Below, one piece after another: positions 55,395-64,000 of a stretch of 64,000 bases of DNA (position 1 is its first letter; each line of letters begins with the position of its first letter). The DNA comes from Tilletiopsis washingtonensis. Its lineage: Eukaryota > Basidiomycota > Exobasidiomycetes > Entylomatales. The stretch covers positions 62,001-126,000 of the forward strand of contig NW_020312003.1 of NCBI RefSeq assembly GCF_003144115.1, in the 5' to 3' direction. The translations under genes were made by a program, and so were the position numbers. The notes under the pieces were generated by a model. The model did no database searches, had not been told where the DNA came from, and saw only the letters and a program-made list of their open reading frames with translations.

Positions 55395-58300
55395 TCATCT
55401 GAAGCTCGCCATCAGGCGCTCCCAGCCCGCGTCGCCGTCCGGCAGCGACGCCAGATCCAGCCAGCGGTCCATCGGCACGGCCGGCGGGCCTCTCGAGGCC
55501 GCACCCGTGCCGGCGCCACCGAGCTCCATGAGGCCGCTCAGCAGCACGTCGGCGCTCGCCTGCGGCGACGCAGCAGCTGGCGCCGCACTCGTGGTGGGCA
55601 TCGCAGGGCCGTTCTGCGCCGGCGTGCTGGCCAGCTCGGGGAAGAGCTCCTCGAAGCTGGGCATGCCGGCGCCGAACTGGAACGGTGGCGGCGGAGGAAA
55701 GGCCGTGGTGTTGCCGGCGGCTGGAGTGCCCTGCTGCGGCCATGGCGGCGCGGCGCTGTAGGCACTGCTGCTGCCGCCCGTGGTGCTGCCCGACGCCAGC
55801 GGCGAGGCCTGCTGCTCGGCGGCGAACGCGGCAAAGGCCATCATGGGCTGCTGGTGCTGCGGGAAGGGTGACTCCTGCGGCGCAGCCGCTGGCGCTGAAG
55901 GACGGAGGTGCTGGTCATAGTGCCGCTGCTGCTCCTGACGCTTCTGCTGCTCCGTCTCTCGTCGCCGTGCCTCGCAAGACGCGTGCGCACGCGTATCGTC
56001 CGGGCCGCTGCTGCCTGGGTCGCCGGAAGAAGGCGAGCCGTCTTCGAAGCGCGGCGACGTGGTGCTCGATGCAGGACTGACGTGTGCCGGGGCTTCGCTG
56101 CGCTTCTTGCGCTCAAGCAGCCGCTTCCACGTGGCGAGAATACTCGCCAGGCCTCGGACGCTGAGTCTCCGGTGTGAGCAGACGCCGCGAAGCACAAGTA
56201 AGCGGCCTACTCACAGAGCCGCGCCCATGGCGCCGAGGTTCGCCTCCTGCACCGTGTTGCCCTGCCCGCAGCCGACCTGCCAGAGCATGTCGAGCCGCCG
56301 CGCAGCCTCCGCAAGGATGATGAGGTGCACGTCCGTCCGGCTCGGAATGCCTGAAGCGAGGGTCAGCTGCTGCGCGCTTCGGACGATGCAATCGACGCAC
56401 TGTGCCAGCCTGTCACGCGCGCCGCGCTGTCGTCGAGGTGGTACTTGGCCAGCGCCACGATGTCCGAGACGAAGAGCATCGGCGAGAGGGAGCGCGCCAG
56501 CGGTCTCGAGGGATCGGTCAGGTGCACAAACTGTGGCATCGGTGAGCACATGCGAGCACCTGCGCGGCAAGAAGCTGCACTCACGCTGCTCAGTAGCTGC
56601 TCGGACGCATCCAGACGCGGCGTGACCGTCTCGTAGAGAAGGTCCTTCAGCGGCGACGGCTGCGGCGCCGAGAGATACTTGATCAGATCGTGCGAGAAGT
56701 CGGCCGGCTTCTCAAGCCTGATGTGGCTGGCGACGTTGGTGCCGCCCTGCTGGTGGTCTTCGCTGCGCGTACTCGCCGGCGTGGCCGGCGTCTCCTCGCC
56801 GTTCTCGGTCCAACGGCCCGAGACGAGCAGGTGGATGCCGATGAAGCGCACGCGGTTGTTGTGGTGCGCGCGCCAATTGGACAGCGCCTCGAGCATGAAT
56901 GTAGAAAGCGTCTCGGCCTGCTCGTTGCTGGCGTGCATCTTGTCCAGGTATGCTGCGGCGCAAGTCAGCAAGTGCGCACCACCACACCGCATCGGTCACG
57001 TACCCGCCATCTTCTCAGCATCGCGCACAGCAAGCTCCTCGTCATTGTCGATCTCGCGCAGGTGGAAGCCGCAGAGTGCAAAGGTCAGGCGCGGCGAGAG
57101 GAGATCGAGCGTGCGGGCGCGCCGCAGGGCCAGCCAGCGCGTGCGGAGGCCCAGCGATGCGCGCCCCTGCACTGAGGACACAAAGACCTCTCCGCGCGCC
57201 TCTGCCTCGGGCGAAGCAACGGACGTGAAGGGAGTCGCACTGAAGATCGAGGGCGAGTCGCTGTGCTTGCGTCCGAGCAAAATGTCGAGCGCATCCATCG
57301 GGAAGGCCGACGGCCCGCCGGTCGGCTCGATCGCCATGGCGAGCTCTGCCTCCTGCAGCACGATAGAGAGCCACTGCGTCGCATCGTACAGCATGTCCGC
57401 TAGCGCCTGCGCTCCGACATGTGCGCTCACGCTGCCAGACGTACGCAGTGCGACCGCCTCGCGCAAGCGGTCCAGCGACGAGTCCAACCCAAGGCCATGC
57501 GCGATTGTGCGCGCAGCGTTACCGAGCATCTCGATGCCGATGCCTCCGTCCGTGGTCACCGAGGTACGGCCGAGCGGTGGGAGCAGCGCGAAGGGCTGGT
57601 ACGACGCTAGCAGCTCGAGCGCGAGGATGGCGCGGCGGTTGCGCGGCAGGAACATGAGCACAGCGACGCCATGGTGGTGCGTAAGAGAGTCGAGGCCCTC
57701 GAGCATCGCGCGCGTCTTGGCTGGCTCAGCAGGCGGGGAGGAGCCGCCAGGCACGTCGGCGGCGCGCAGCGCCAGCGTGTAGAGCACGCTTAGGAGCAGC
57801 GTCGACGACTGCGTCGGCTCCTGCAGGTGCGAGCGGCGGCAGACATGCAGCGGCGGAATATGAGGAAAGAACAGGCGGTGTCCGTCGAGGCTGCAAAGCG
57901 TGTCAGGAGAACGCGCCTTCCTGTGTGCGATGTGGACTTACAATGAATCAAGCCGGCCGCTCAGGGTCTCGTCAACCAGATCCGTCGGGTCCGACAGCGG
58001 CGCGCTCAGTGTCCGCTTCAGTCCGATGTCCCGCCCGAAGGTGGACATGCGGTGGATGAGCTGCGACATGAGAATGTAGGGGTGCCACGCCGAGAGGATG
58101 ACTTCGCGGTCCTGCATCGGCCGCGCCTCGCCTCGCCGCACAAGCGAGCGCGACGTTCCCTTGCCCTTGCCGGCACGCCCGGCGCTGCTCGAGCCTTCGG
58201 CACGCTCACTGGCGTCATCTTCGATGGGACGCGGCAGGAAGAGAATGTTGCGCACAGTCTGCGCTACGCTCTGCTCGTCCATGCCCTGTGTCTGAGCGGG

Positions 58301-58801
58301 GCCGGGACTAGCTGTCGACGCGGCAGCAGGAGGTGCACGCGCAGCAGCAGTGGAGGAGCTCACCGCACTGGACGCTGCGAGTGCTGCAAGTGCTGCGTCA
58401 GTCGCAGGCCGCAGACCGGGCCGGCTCTCTGACCACTCACCCGAGGGCTCCGGCAGCTTCCTGATGCGCTTGCGGTCTCCATCCCACACAACGCACTCGA
58501 GCTGCAGCACGGAGCAGCGGTGGCAGCGCTTCTCTGCCGGCAGCGCCACGTCGCGGTTGCTCTCGACGTAGATGTCGGGCAGCTCGCAGCGCGTCTTCTT
58601 CTCGCGGCACGAGAGGCACGAGCGGCGCGCATACGTGCGGTGCGGGCGCTTGCCGGCGGCCGCCTTGGACGAGGAGGCGTCGTCGGGCGAGCCGGGCTGT
58701 GCGGCGGCAGCGCCGGAGAGACTCGAAGAGCTGGCGCTGCGGTCGATGCCGCCGGCGCCGCTGCTGCTGCCGTTCGTCTCGGCGGGAGCGTCTGCGGCCA
58801 T
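55395..58801 (-). CDS. Zn2Cys6 fungal transcription factor
   Basis: Starts at the ATG at 58801 (MAADAPAETNGSSSG). At about residues 50-100 is the binuclear zinc cluster: ARRSCLSCREKKTRCELP, then AEKRCHRCSVLQLECVVW. The six cysteines are spaced C-x2-C-x6-C-x20-C-x2-C-x6-C; the 20-residue loop is longer than the usual 5-16. A basic linker (DGDRKRIRKLPEP) follows. The middle region has ILSAWHPYILMSQLIHRMST, LLLSVLYTLALRAADVPGG, AVLMFLPRNRRAILALELLA and GNAARTIAHGLGLDSSLDRL, resembling the fungal-specific regulatory domain. The C-terminal 250 residues are Gln/Pro/Ala/Ser-rich (PFPQHQQPMMAFAAFAAEQQ) and may be an activation domain. Seven or so exons. Target genes cannot be inferred from neighbours. 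Confidence 0.88.
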
Positions 58802-59403
58802 GATGAAGCGAGGTGGGGGTCGTGGAGCGGAAGATAGGTAGCAGCGCTTCTCGCACGCGCGGCGTGCGGTGCTGCACGCCGCGCGCAGCACCCGAGGCGA
58901 AACGCGTGCCGCGCTGCGCTTTTGCCTGGCGTGTGCGCACCCCACCTCCGCGGCTTTCATCCTCTCCTGCGCTCCGAGATAGGCCAGGCCTCACATCCAC
59001 GTCTCACACTCCGACCTCTCAGCATCAAGACCACGTCCACAAGGGCACGTTGAGCGGCAGAACTGAGCTCTTTTTGCGCCTGCGATGTCCCACAACGGAG
59101 CGCCAGATGAGCGCGAGGGTCGGCGCGGCCCCTGTCACGCGCCTGATGAGCCGGCACAAGAGGCAGCGCGCGCAGATGGAGCGGCGCCTTCTCTGCTGTT
59201 CTCTGCTGGTGGTGTTACATCAGGACAGTGATGTAGTGCAGCCACCAGCTCGGCTGTGAGTCGCAGCACGGGCTGCCAGAGGCCACGGGCATCCACAGCC
59301 TGCAGACCGAGAGGCCGAGGTATTCGTCTGTGCATTGCGTGGCGAGCAGCTGGGCCTGAACGTTCCTTCAGTCGCGAGGCGGGGCCAGCTCGTCCGTCTG
59401 GTC
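58802..59403. other. Intergenic region Zn2Cys6 factor / DUF1993 gene
   Basis: About 600 bp between two minus-strand genes, holding the promoter of the Zn2Cys6 gene and the 3' UTR of the DUF1993 gene. No other feature recognised. Confidence 0.5.
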
Positions 59404-60000
59404 TCAGTCATGCATCTGTCCCTCGGGCAGGCGCCCGGACGGATCCGTCTCGAAGCATGCATAGTCCATCTTGCCGACCTGGACGCCCTGGGCGCGGAGG
59501 ATGTTGTACGTCGTGACGAGATGGAAGAAGAAGTTCGGGACGCCGTACTGGAGTGTGTACTCCTGCGCACTGAGCGTGAAGCTGGTGAGCGGCGTGCGCA
59601 CATGGATCGGACGCGCGTGGTCGCCGTCCATCCAGTCCTTCTTGACGGCCTCGAGGATGGCAATCGTCTTGTCGAGCCGTGCCAGCAGCTCCGCCATCGT
59701 CTTCTCGTTGTCCTCCTGGTACTCCGTCTCGACGCCGCCGACGCGCTTCGCCAGCAGCTTGGCAGAATTGGTGACCATCTGCACCTGAAAGACGAGCCTG
59801 AAAGAAGGGTCAGCCAGTCTCCACCTTTGCTCCACTGCTGCGGCTCACGGAAACATGGTGACGTGCAGCCGCGCCGCGAGCCACGAGTCCGGGCTGGTGC
59901 CGCGCTCCTGGCTGAACTCCTCGGCCTTGTGCAGGATCTCCTTGAGGCTGCCGATGTACGCGATCATCGTCGGAATGGAGGCATCGTACAGCGACAGCAT
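59404..60000 (-). CDS. DUF1993 family protein
   Basis: Two exons. The ATG at 60000 starts MLSLYDASIPTMIAYIGSLK, then EILHKAEEFSQERGTSPDSW and LAARLHVTMFP. After a short intron comes RLVFQVQMVTNSAKLLAKRV, ARLDKTIAILEAVKKDWMDG, LSAQEYTLQYGVPNFFFHLV, TTYNILRAQGVQVGKMDYAC and a short polar end. The Y-D-A-S-I-P start, the helical middle and the GVPNFFFH-x-x-T-x-Y-x-ILR-x-x-GV-x-x-GK-x-D-Y block are the DUF1993 signature. These proteins of about 170 residues are common in fungi and bacteria and look like DinB-type four-helix bundles; the function is not known. Confidence 0.9.
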
Positions 60001-60526
60001 GTTGGGCGGCGCTTGGTGGTGTGGTATGAGGCGGCCGATGTGGGGAAGATAGCAGGATAGGCGCGCGAGAGCGGCATGGCCGAGTGCCGAGCGTAGCGCG
60101 TGCGCTCGGACCCCGGCACGATCTCGGAGCCCGAGCGAGCCGGAGGTTACGTGACGGCCGCTCGCTGGCGCCGTTGCCGCTCCTTCGCCTGCCCGAGGTG
60201 CTTGAGCAAGACGCCGGCAGCTTGGCAGCAAGCAGAGGTGCAGCGAGCATGACGATCCGGCTTGCAGCGCTGCTAATCTCCGAGCTGCGGCCGCAGCGAT
60301 GCCATGCAGCCGGCGGGGCATGAGGGGCACCTTGCGTAAGCCCCTCCTCCGATGTACACCTTGCTCGCTTGCTTGCTCGCTCTTCCCGCATGCCTCAAGT
60401 ACCGTACCCTCTCGCGCCGAACTTCTGCTCACTCAGACCACATCTTCACACTTGAATCTTAAGGGAAGTGAGTTTGACGCCCTCTCTGGCACCAGGCTAC
60501 CAGGCTCATGACGCCGCACAGCCACC
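60001..60526. other. Divergent intergenic region DUF1993 / SDR
   Basis: About 525 bp between start codons. It becomes AT-richer towards the SDR start. No element recognised. Confidence 0.5.
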
Positions 60527-61351
60527 ATGTCCCTCGCCAAGGTCGACTACGCCAACTCGACGGCGCTCGTGACGGGAGCAACGAGCGGCATCGGGCGCGC
60601 CATTGCCCTCGAGCTCGTCTCGCGCGGACTCGCGCGGCTGGTGATCGTGGCGCGCAGCGAGGAGAAGCTCAACGCCGTCGCCGCCGAGCTTAAGCAGGCG
60701 TCGTCGGCGCTCGAGGTGCGAACCGTCGCGGCCGACCTCGAGAAGCAGGACGTCGGCGTCGAGATCCAGAAGCAAGTCGAGCAGGCGGGCTGGAACATCG
60801 ACATTCTCGTGCCCAACGCGGCGCGTGCGGCCAAGGAGGTCTTTGCCAGCGATCTCAAGACGGACACGGCGCTGGCGACCGTCGATCTCAACGTGCGGGC
60901 GGTGGTGGATCTCTCGCTGCGCTTCCTGCCCGGCATGGCGCAGCGCCGCAGTGGCGGCATCCTCAACATCGGCAGCACGGCGGGGCACCAGCCTGTGCCT
61001 TTCACGGCCACCTATGCAGCCAGCAAGGCCTTCCTCATCTCCTTCTCGCAGGCCATCCGCGAGGAGCAGCGCGACGCGGGCGTGCGTGTGGCGTGCATCG
61101 TGCCGGGCATCACGCAGACGAACCTCGGCGGGCCGGGCCAGGGCGAGCGCCGAGGCGCGCTTGACAAGGTCAGCATCCACCAGCCCGACGAGGTGGCCAA
61201 GGCCGCCGTCGACGCCTACGAGGCCAACGCGCCGACGCAGGTCGTCGGCTTCAACAACAAGGTTCTCCAGGCCGCCATCAACGTGCTGCCGGCCTCGACG
61301 ACGGCCGCCGTCATCTCCAAGGCGCGCGGCCACCCGGACCAGTACAGCTGA
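60527..61351 (+). CDS. Short-chain dehydrogenase/reductase (single exon)
   Basis: Single-exon gene of 274 residues, unusual here because most neighbours have several introns. The start context GCCACCATGT is favourable. NAD(P)-binding motif ALVTGATSGIGRAIALELVS, then VRTVAADLEKQDVG and DILVPNAARAAKEVF (the NNAG position reads PNAA). Catalytic residues appear as Ser in ILNIGSTAGHQPV and YAASK in TATYAASKAFLISFSQAIR, followed by VRVACIVPGITQTNLGG. About half of the C-terminal part is helical (VAKAAVDAYEANAP, ending KARGHPDQYS). A classical SDR of the KR/oxidoreductase type; the substrate cannot be read from the sequence. The missing introns could mean a retrocopy or a recent bacterial-like origin, but composition matches the genome. 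Confidence 0.9.
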   Translation: MSLAKVDYANSTALVTGATSGIGRAIALELVSRGLARLVIVARSEEKLNAVAAELKQASSALEVRTVAADLEKQDVGVEIQKQVEQAGWNIDILVPNAARAAKEVFASDLKTDTALATVDLNVRAVVDLSLRFLPGMAQRRSGGILNIGSTAGHQPVPFTATYAASKAFLISFSQAIREEQRDAGVRVACIVPGITQTNLGGPGQGERRGALDKVSIHQPDEVAKAAVDAYEANAPTQVVGFNNKVLQAAINVLPASTTAAVISKARGHPDQYS

Positions 61352-62642
61352 GCTCGCTGCACGCAGCTCGGCACCTCGTCTCGTTCAGGCTTCCGTCTAG
61401 CTATGCCCCCGTCACCTCGCTGTCTCTCTACGTGGAATTCATGACCGTCTCGCAGCCAGAGCCAGGACGTCGCAAGCTGCTGCACGTGCCACGCCCGAGC
61501 GCAGATGCAGGGTCCAGCGTGCGGAGCCTTCGCCTTGCCAGCTCTTGCAGGTGCAGCATGTGGCGCAGCCGGCGGAGAGAGCGGGAGGTTGCTCGGCCTT
61601 GGCGGCACGCTGCGGGCTGCTGCTGCCGCACGCTGCACCTCCGCCGGTCGGCCCGCGCCCGGAGCGGCTCGGCGTGCGGTCCGGTCCTGGCCGCGCCGCG
61701 CTGCATGCTGCTGCTCGTCGTCGTCGGCTTGTCCTCGGGCGCCCCAAGCAGGGCAGGCGGGTGAAGGTGTGCCCGCCCACGTGCCTGTAGTTTCGCACCC
61801 GTCCCCGTTTGAGGCGGATGGGGCTGCCCGTAATGCCGCATGGCCCGCTGACGCCGCTCCCAGGGCTTCTCCACACCGCGGTGCGAGGGTTGGAGCGCGC
61901 GATGCCCCGCCAAACGCGAACGACGGACGCGCTGCGGCCCTGGCTGCGGCGAGGTGTGCTCGCAGGGCGTTCTGCGGCACAGCGACGGCGCAGGCGAGCC
62001 TGGCTGTGCACGCTTGTTGCGTGCTGCTCAGCGTTGCGCGGCTGACGCGAAGCAGCGAGGGCGTCTGACGGCAGCGCAGGAGAGGTGGGGCTGAGGCAGT
62101 GCTCTCGGCCATCTCTCCACGTCGCGCGGCGCGGCTCGCCTCGCCTCGTGTGCATCGCTTGCGGGCTGCGGCTGGCGTGCCGGGCGTGGCGCCGTCTTAG
62201 CGCGTGCTCGACGGCGAGGACGCCGCCTGTGCCTGCGCATGCGGAAGCGGGCTCGGCAGCGGCGAGTGGGGGGGCGTTTGGCGCTGCCCGCGGCTTCCGG
62301 CGTGGGCGGACGTCGGGCAAAGGCGGCAGCGACGGCACCGCGTGCGGGTGCGGAGAGGCGCGAGCGAGCGAGACGGCGCTTTGCCCGCGCGTTGCGCTCG
62401 GCGCTCGGCGGCAGAGGAGGCTGCCGGGCGTGGCGCGCGAACGGCGGAGAGGCAGCGGCAGGTGCAGGCACGCCGCCTGCGTCGCTGTCCGCTCGGCGCG
62501 GCGACCGGCGAGCGCCGAGCCGCGAGCTGCGCTGCGACCTTCCTGCACCTGCGCCAGCCGAGGAGCGTCTCGCCGCGTCTGTCCTGCGCTTCCTCATAGC
62601 CCAACCCCACCCGCCCGCCTCTTGGCTCTCCTCCACCGCGCC
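61352..62642. other. Intergenic region SDR / isocitrate dehydrogenase
   Basis: About 1.3 kb between same-strand genes, very GC-rich. The end before the IDP1 start is CT-rich (CCCGCCTCTTGGCTCTCCTC). Arg/Ala-rich open frames on both strands show no conserved motif and are taken as chance. Confidence 0.45.
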
Positions 62643-64000
62643 ATGTCTGCTGCTGCTGCCCGTCGCTCCCTTCTCTCCGCATCCTCATCCGCACCCGCCA
62701 CCCGCACCGCCCTCCCTCGCTCCGCCCGCGCCGCCTCGACCCTCGCCCGCGCACCCGCCTCGCGCTCCTCCTCCTCGGCCACTGCCCGCAGCGCCTCGCT
62801 CGTCGCTGCTGCCCGTCCGCGCGCCGTCGCCGCCACCTCTGCACAGCTCGCTCGCAGCTTCTCCGTCACCATGGCGCCTCGTGAGTGGTGCTGCTGCGGC
62901 GATGCGTCGCTATCTCCGTGCTCATGCCGCGCGGCGCACAGGCAAGATCAAGGTCGACAACCCCGTCGTCGAGATGGACGGCGACGAGATGACGGTGCGT
63001 GTGTGGCGGGCGCAGTGCGGCTCGAGCGCTGCTGAAACGCAGCCTTGCACAGCGCATCATCTGGCACAAGATCCGTGAGGAGCTCATCCTGCCGTACGTC
63101 GACGTCGAGATCAAGTACTACGACCTGAGCATGGAGAACCGCGATGCCGTGAGTGGACGCTGCAGCGCTGCACCGCTCTGCCGCTGCTCACACTGCTGCA
63201 CAGACCGACGACAAGGTCACCGTCGAGGCGGCTGAGGCGGTGAAGAAGTACAGCGTCGGCATCAAGTGCGCCACGATTACGCCCGACGAGGCGCGCGTCG
63301 AGGAGTTCAAGCTCAAGAAGATGTGGCTCTCGCCCAACGGCACGATCCGCAACATCCTCGGCGGCACGGTCTTCCGCGAGCCGATTGTGCTGAGCAAGAT
63401 CCCGCGCCCCGTGCCCGGCTGGACGAAGCCGATCTGCATTGGCCGCCACGCGTTCGGCGACCAGTACCGCTGCCAGAACTTTGCCGTCGACAAGCCGGGC
63501 AAGTTCACGATGACGTTCCAGCCCGCCGACGGCAGCGCCGCGCAGGAGTGGGACATCTTCAACTTCCCCGAGCGCGGCGGCGTCGGCATGGCCATGTACA
63601 ACACGACGGACTCGATCGAGGGCTTTGCGCACGCCAGCTTCAAGATGGCCCTCGAGAAGAACATGCCGCTGTACATGAGCACCAAGAACACCATCCTCAA
63701 GGCCTACGACGGACGCTTCAAGGACATCTTCGAGGCGGTGTACCAGAAGGACTACCGGTCGCAGTTCGAGCAGAAGAAGCTGTGGTACGAGCACCGCCTC
63801 ATCGACGACATGGTCGCGCAGGCCATCAAGGGCGACGGCGGCTTCGTCTGGTGCGTGAGGCGTGTGGGGTGCGCGCGCGCAGATGCTGACGCGCACATGC
63901 AGGGCGTGCAAGAACTACGATGGTGACGTGCAGTCCGGTGAGCAGCGCGCGCGCATGATTCGAGATGTGCCCTGTACTGACGCTTCTTCTGCGCGCAGAC
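62643..64000 (+). CDS. IDP1: NADP-dependent isocitrate dehydrogenase (3' end outside window)
   Basis: The start at 62643 gives an 80-residue Ser/Ala/Arg presequence ending [11 protein letters not shown], then, after an intron, [49 protein letters not shown] and [20 protein letters not shown]. The substrate motif S-x-N-x-x-x-R is present in [20 protein letters not shown]. Further on are [40 protein letters not shown] and [20 protein letters not shown]. Another intron leads to [11 protein letters not shown], where the window ends within an intron-exon junction. This is the eukaryotic dimeric NADP-IDH, making 2-oxoglutarate and NADPH. Met in SVTMAP could start a cytosolic or peroxisomal form. 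Missing: the last third of the enzyme and any C-terminal peroxisomal signal. Confidence 0.96.

Noticed and set aside
1-64000. tRNA, rRNA, CRISPR, bacterial operon signals, transposons and virus-derived elements
   Set aside because: I looked for tRNA B-box-like strings, repeated spacers, terminal repeats, and transposase, integrase, reverse transcriptase or capsid motifs and found none. This was done by eye, so a small or decayed element could be missed.

Overview
The window is nuclear DNA of a fungus, most likely a basidiomycete, and a smut-like Ustilaginomycotina yeast or relative would fit. The reasons are very GC-rich sequence, nearly every gene cut by introns of about 50-70 nt with GTGAGT/GTGCGT donors and CAG acceptors, tightly packed genes on both strands, and an entirely fungal gene set. 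The placement below phylum is inference. I saw no prokaryotic features, no rRNA or tRNA gene, and no recognisable transposon or virus-derived element.

Layout. 0-2.2 kb: divergent pair of mitochondrial IF-3 (cut by the window edge) and SAGA subunit SPT3. 2.5-4.9 kb: aspartate/glutamate-type mitochondrial carrier. 5.7-9.2 kb: BRD7/BRD9-like bromodomain protein. 9.3-10.4 kb: EVE-domain protein. 10.8-13.8 kb: MED25-like Mediator subunit. 13.9-15.9 kb: ENT nucleoside transporter. 16.1-16.7 kb: URM1. 17.0-20.7 kb: CHO2 phosphatidylethanolamine methyltransferase. 21.8-23.2 kb: EAF-like elongation factor. 23.4-24.4 kb: Mpv17/PMP22 protein. 24.9-28.9 kb: three tandem, diverged paralogues of a family I do not recognise, in AT-richer DNA. 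29.2-30.8 kb: Gfo/Idh/MocA oxidoreductase. 32.4-36.1 kb: YPP1/TTC7-type TPR protein. 36.6-38.1 kb: SDR. 38.2-39.2 kb: SNIP1/Pml1 FHA protein. 39.3-40.5 kb: oligoribonuclease REX2. 40.6-43.8 kb: PalB/Rim13 calpain. 44.3-45.6 kb: F-box protein. 47.5-52.1 kb: large coiled-coil protein. 52.4-54.1 kb: membrane protein. 55.4-58.8 kb: Zn2Cys6 factor. 59.4-60.0 kb: DUF1993 protein. 60.5-61.4 kb: second SDR. 62.6 kb to the end: NADP-isocitrate dehydrogenase (cut by the edge).

The genes are mostly unrelated housekeeping functions arranged as convergent and divergent pairs. RNA polymerase II and chromatin factors are numerous (SPT3, BRD-like, MED25-like, EAF-like, SNIP1-like, Zn2Cys6), but nothing shows they act as one locus.

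The most unusual content is (1) the tandem three-gene family, whose members have drifted far apart in sequence but keep the same exon plan, including a 13-16 nt exon, and (2) a run of tiny exons elsewhere (4, 12 and 19 nt) that are needed to keep conserved reading frames. One gene, the large coiled-coil protein, appears to have its frame broken by a perfect 16-bp tandem duplication near its N-terminus. All intron calls were made by eye from splice motifs, reading phase and family conservation.
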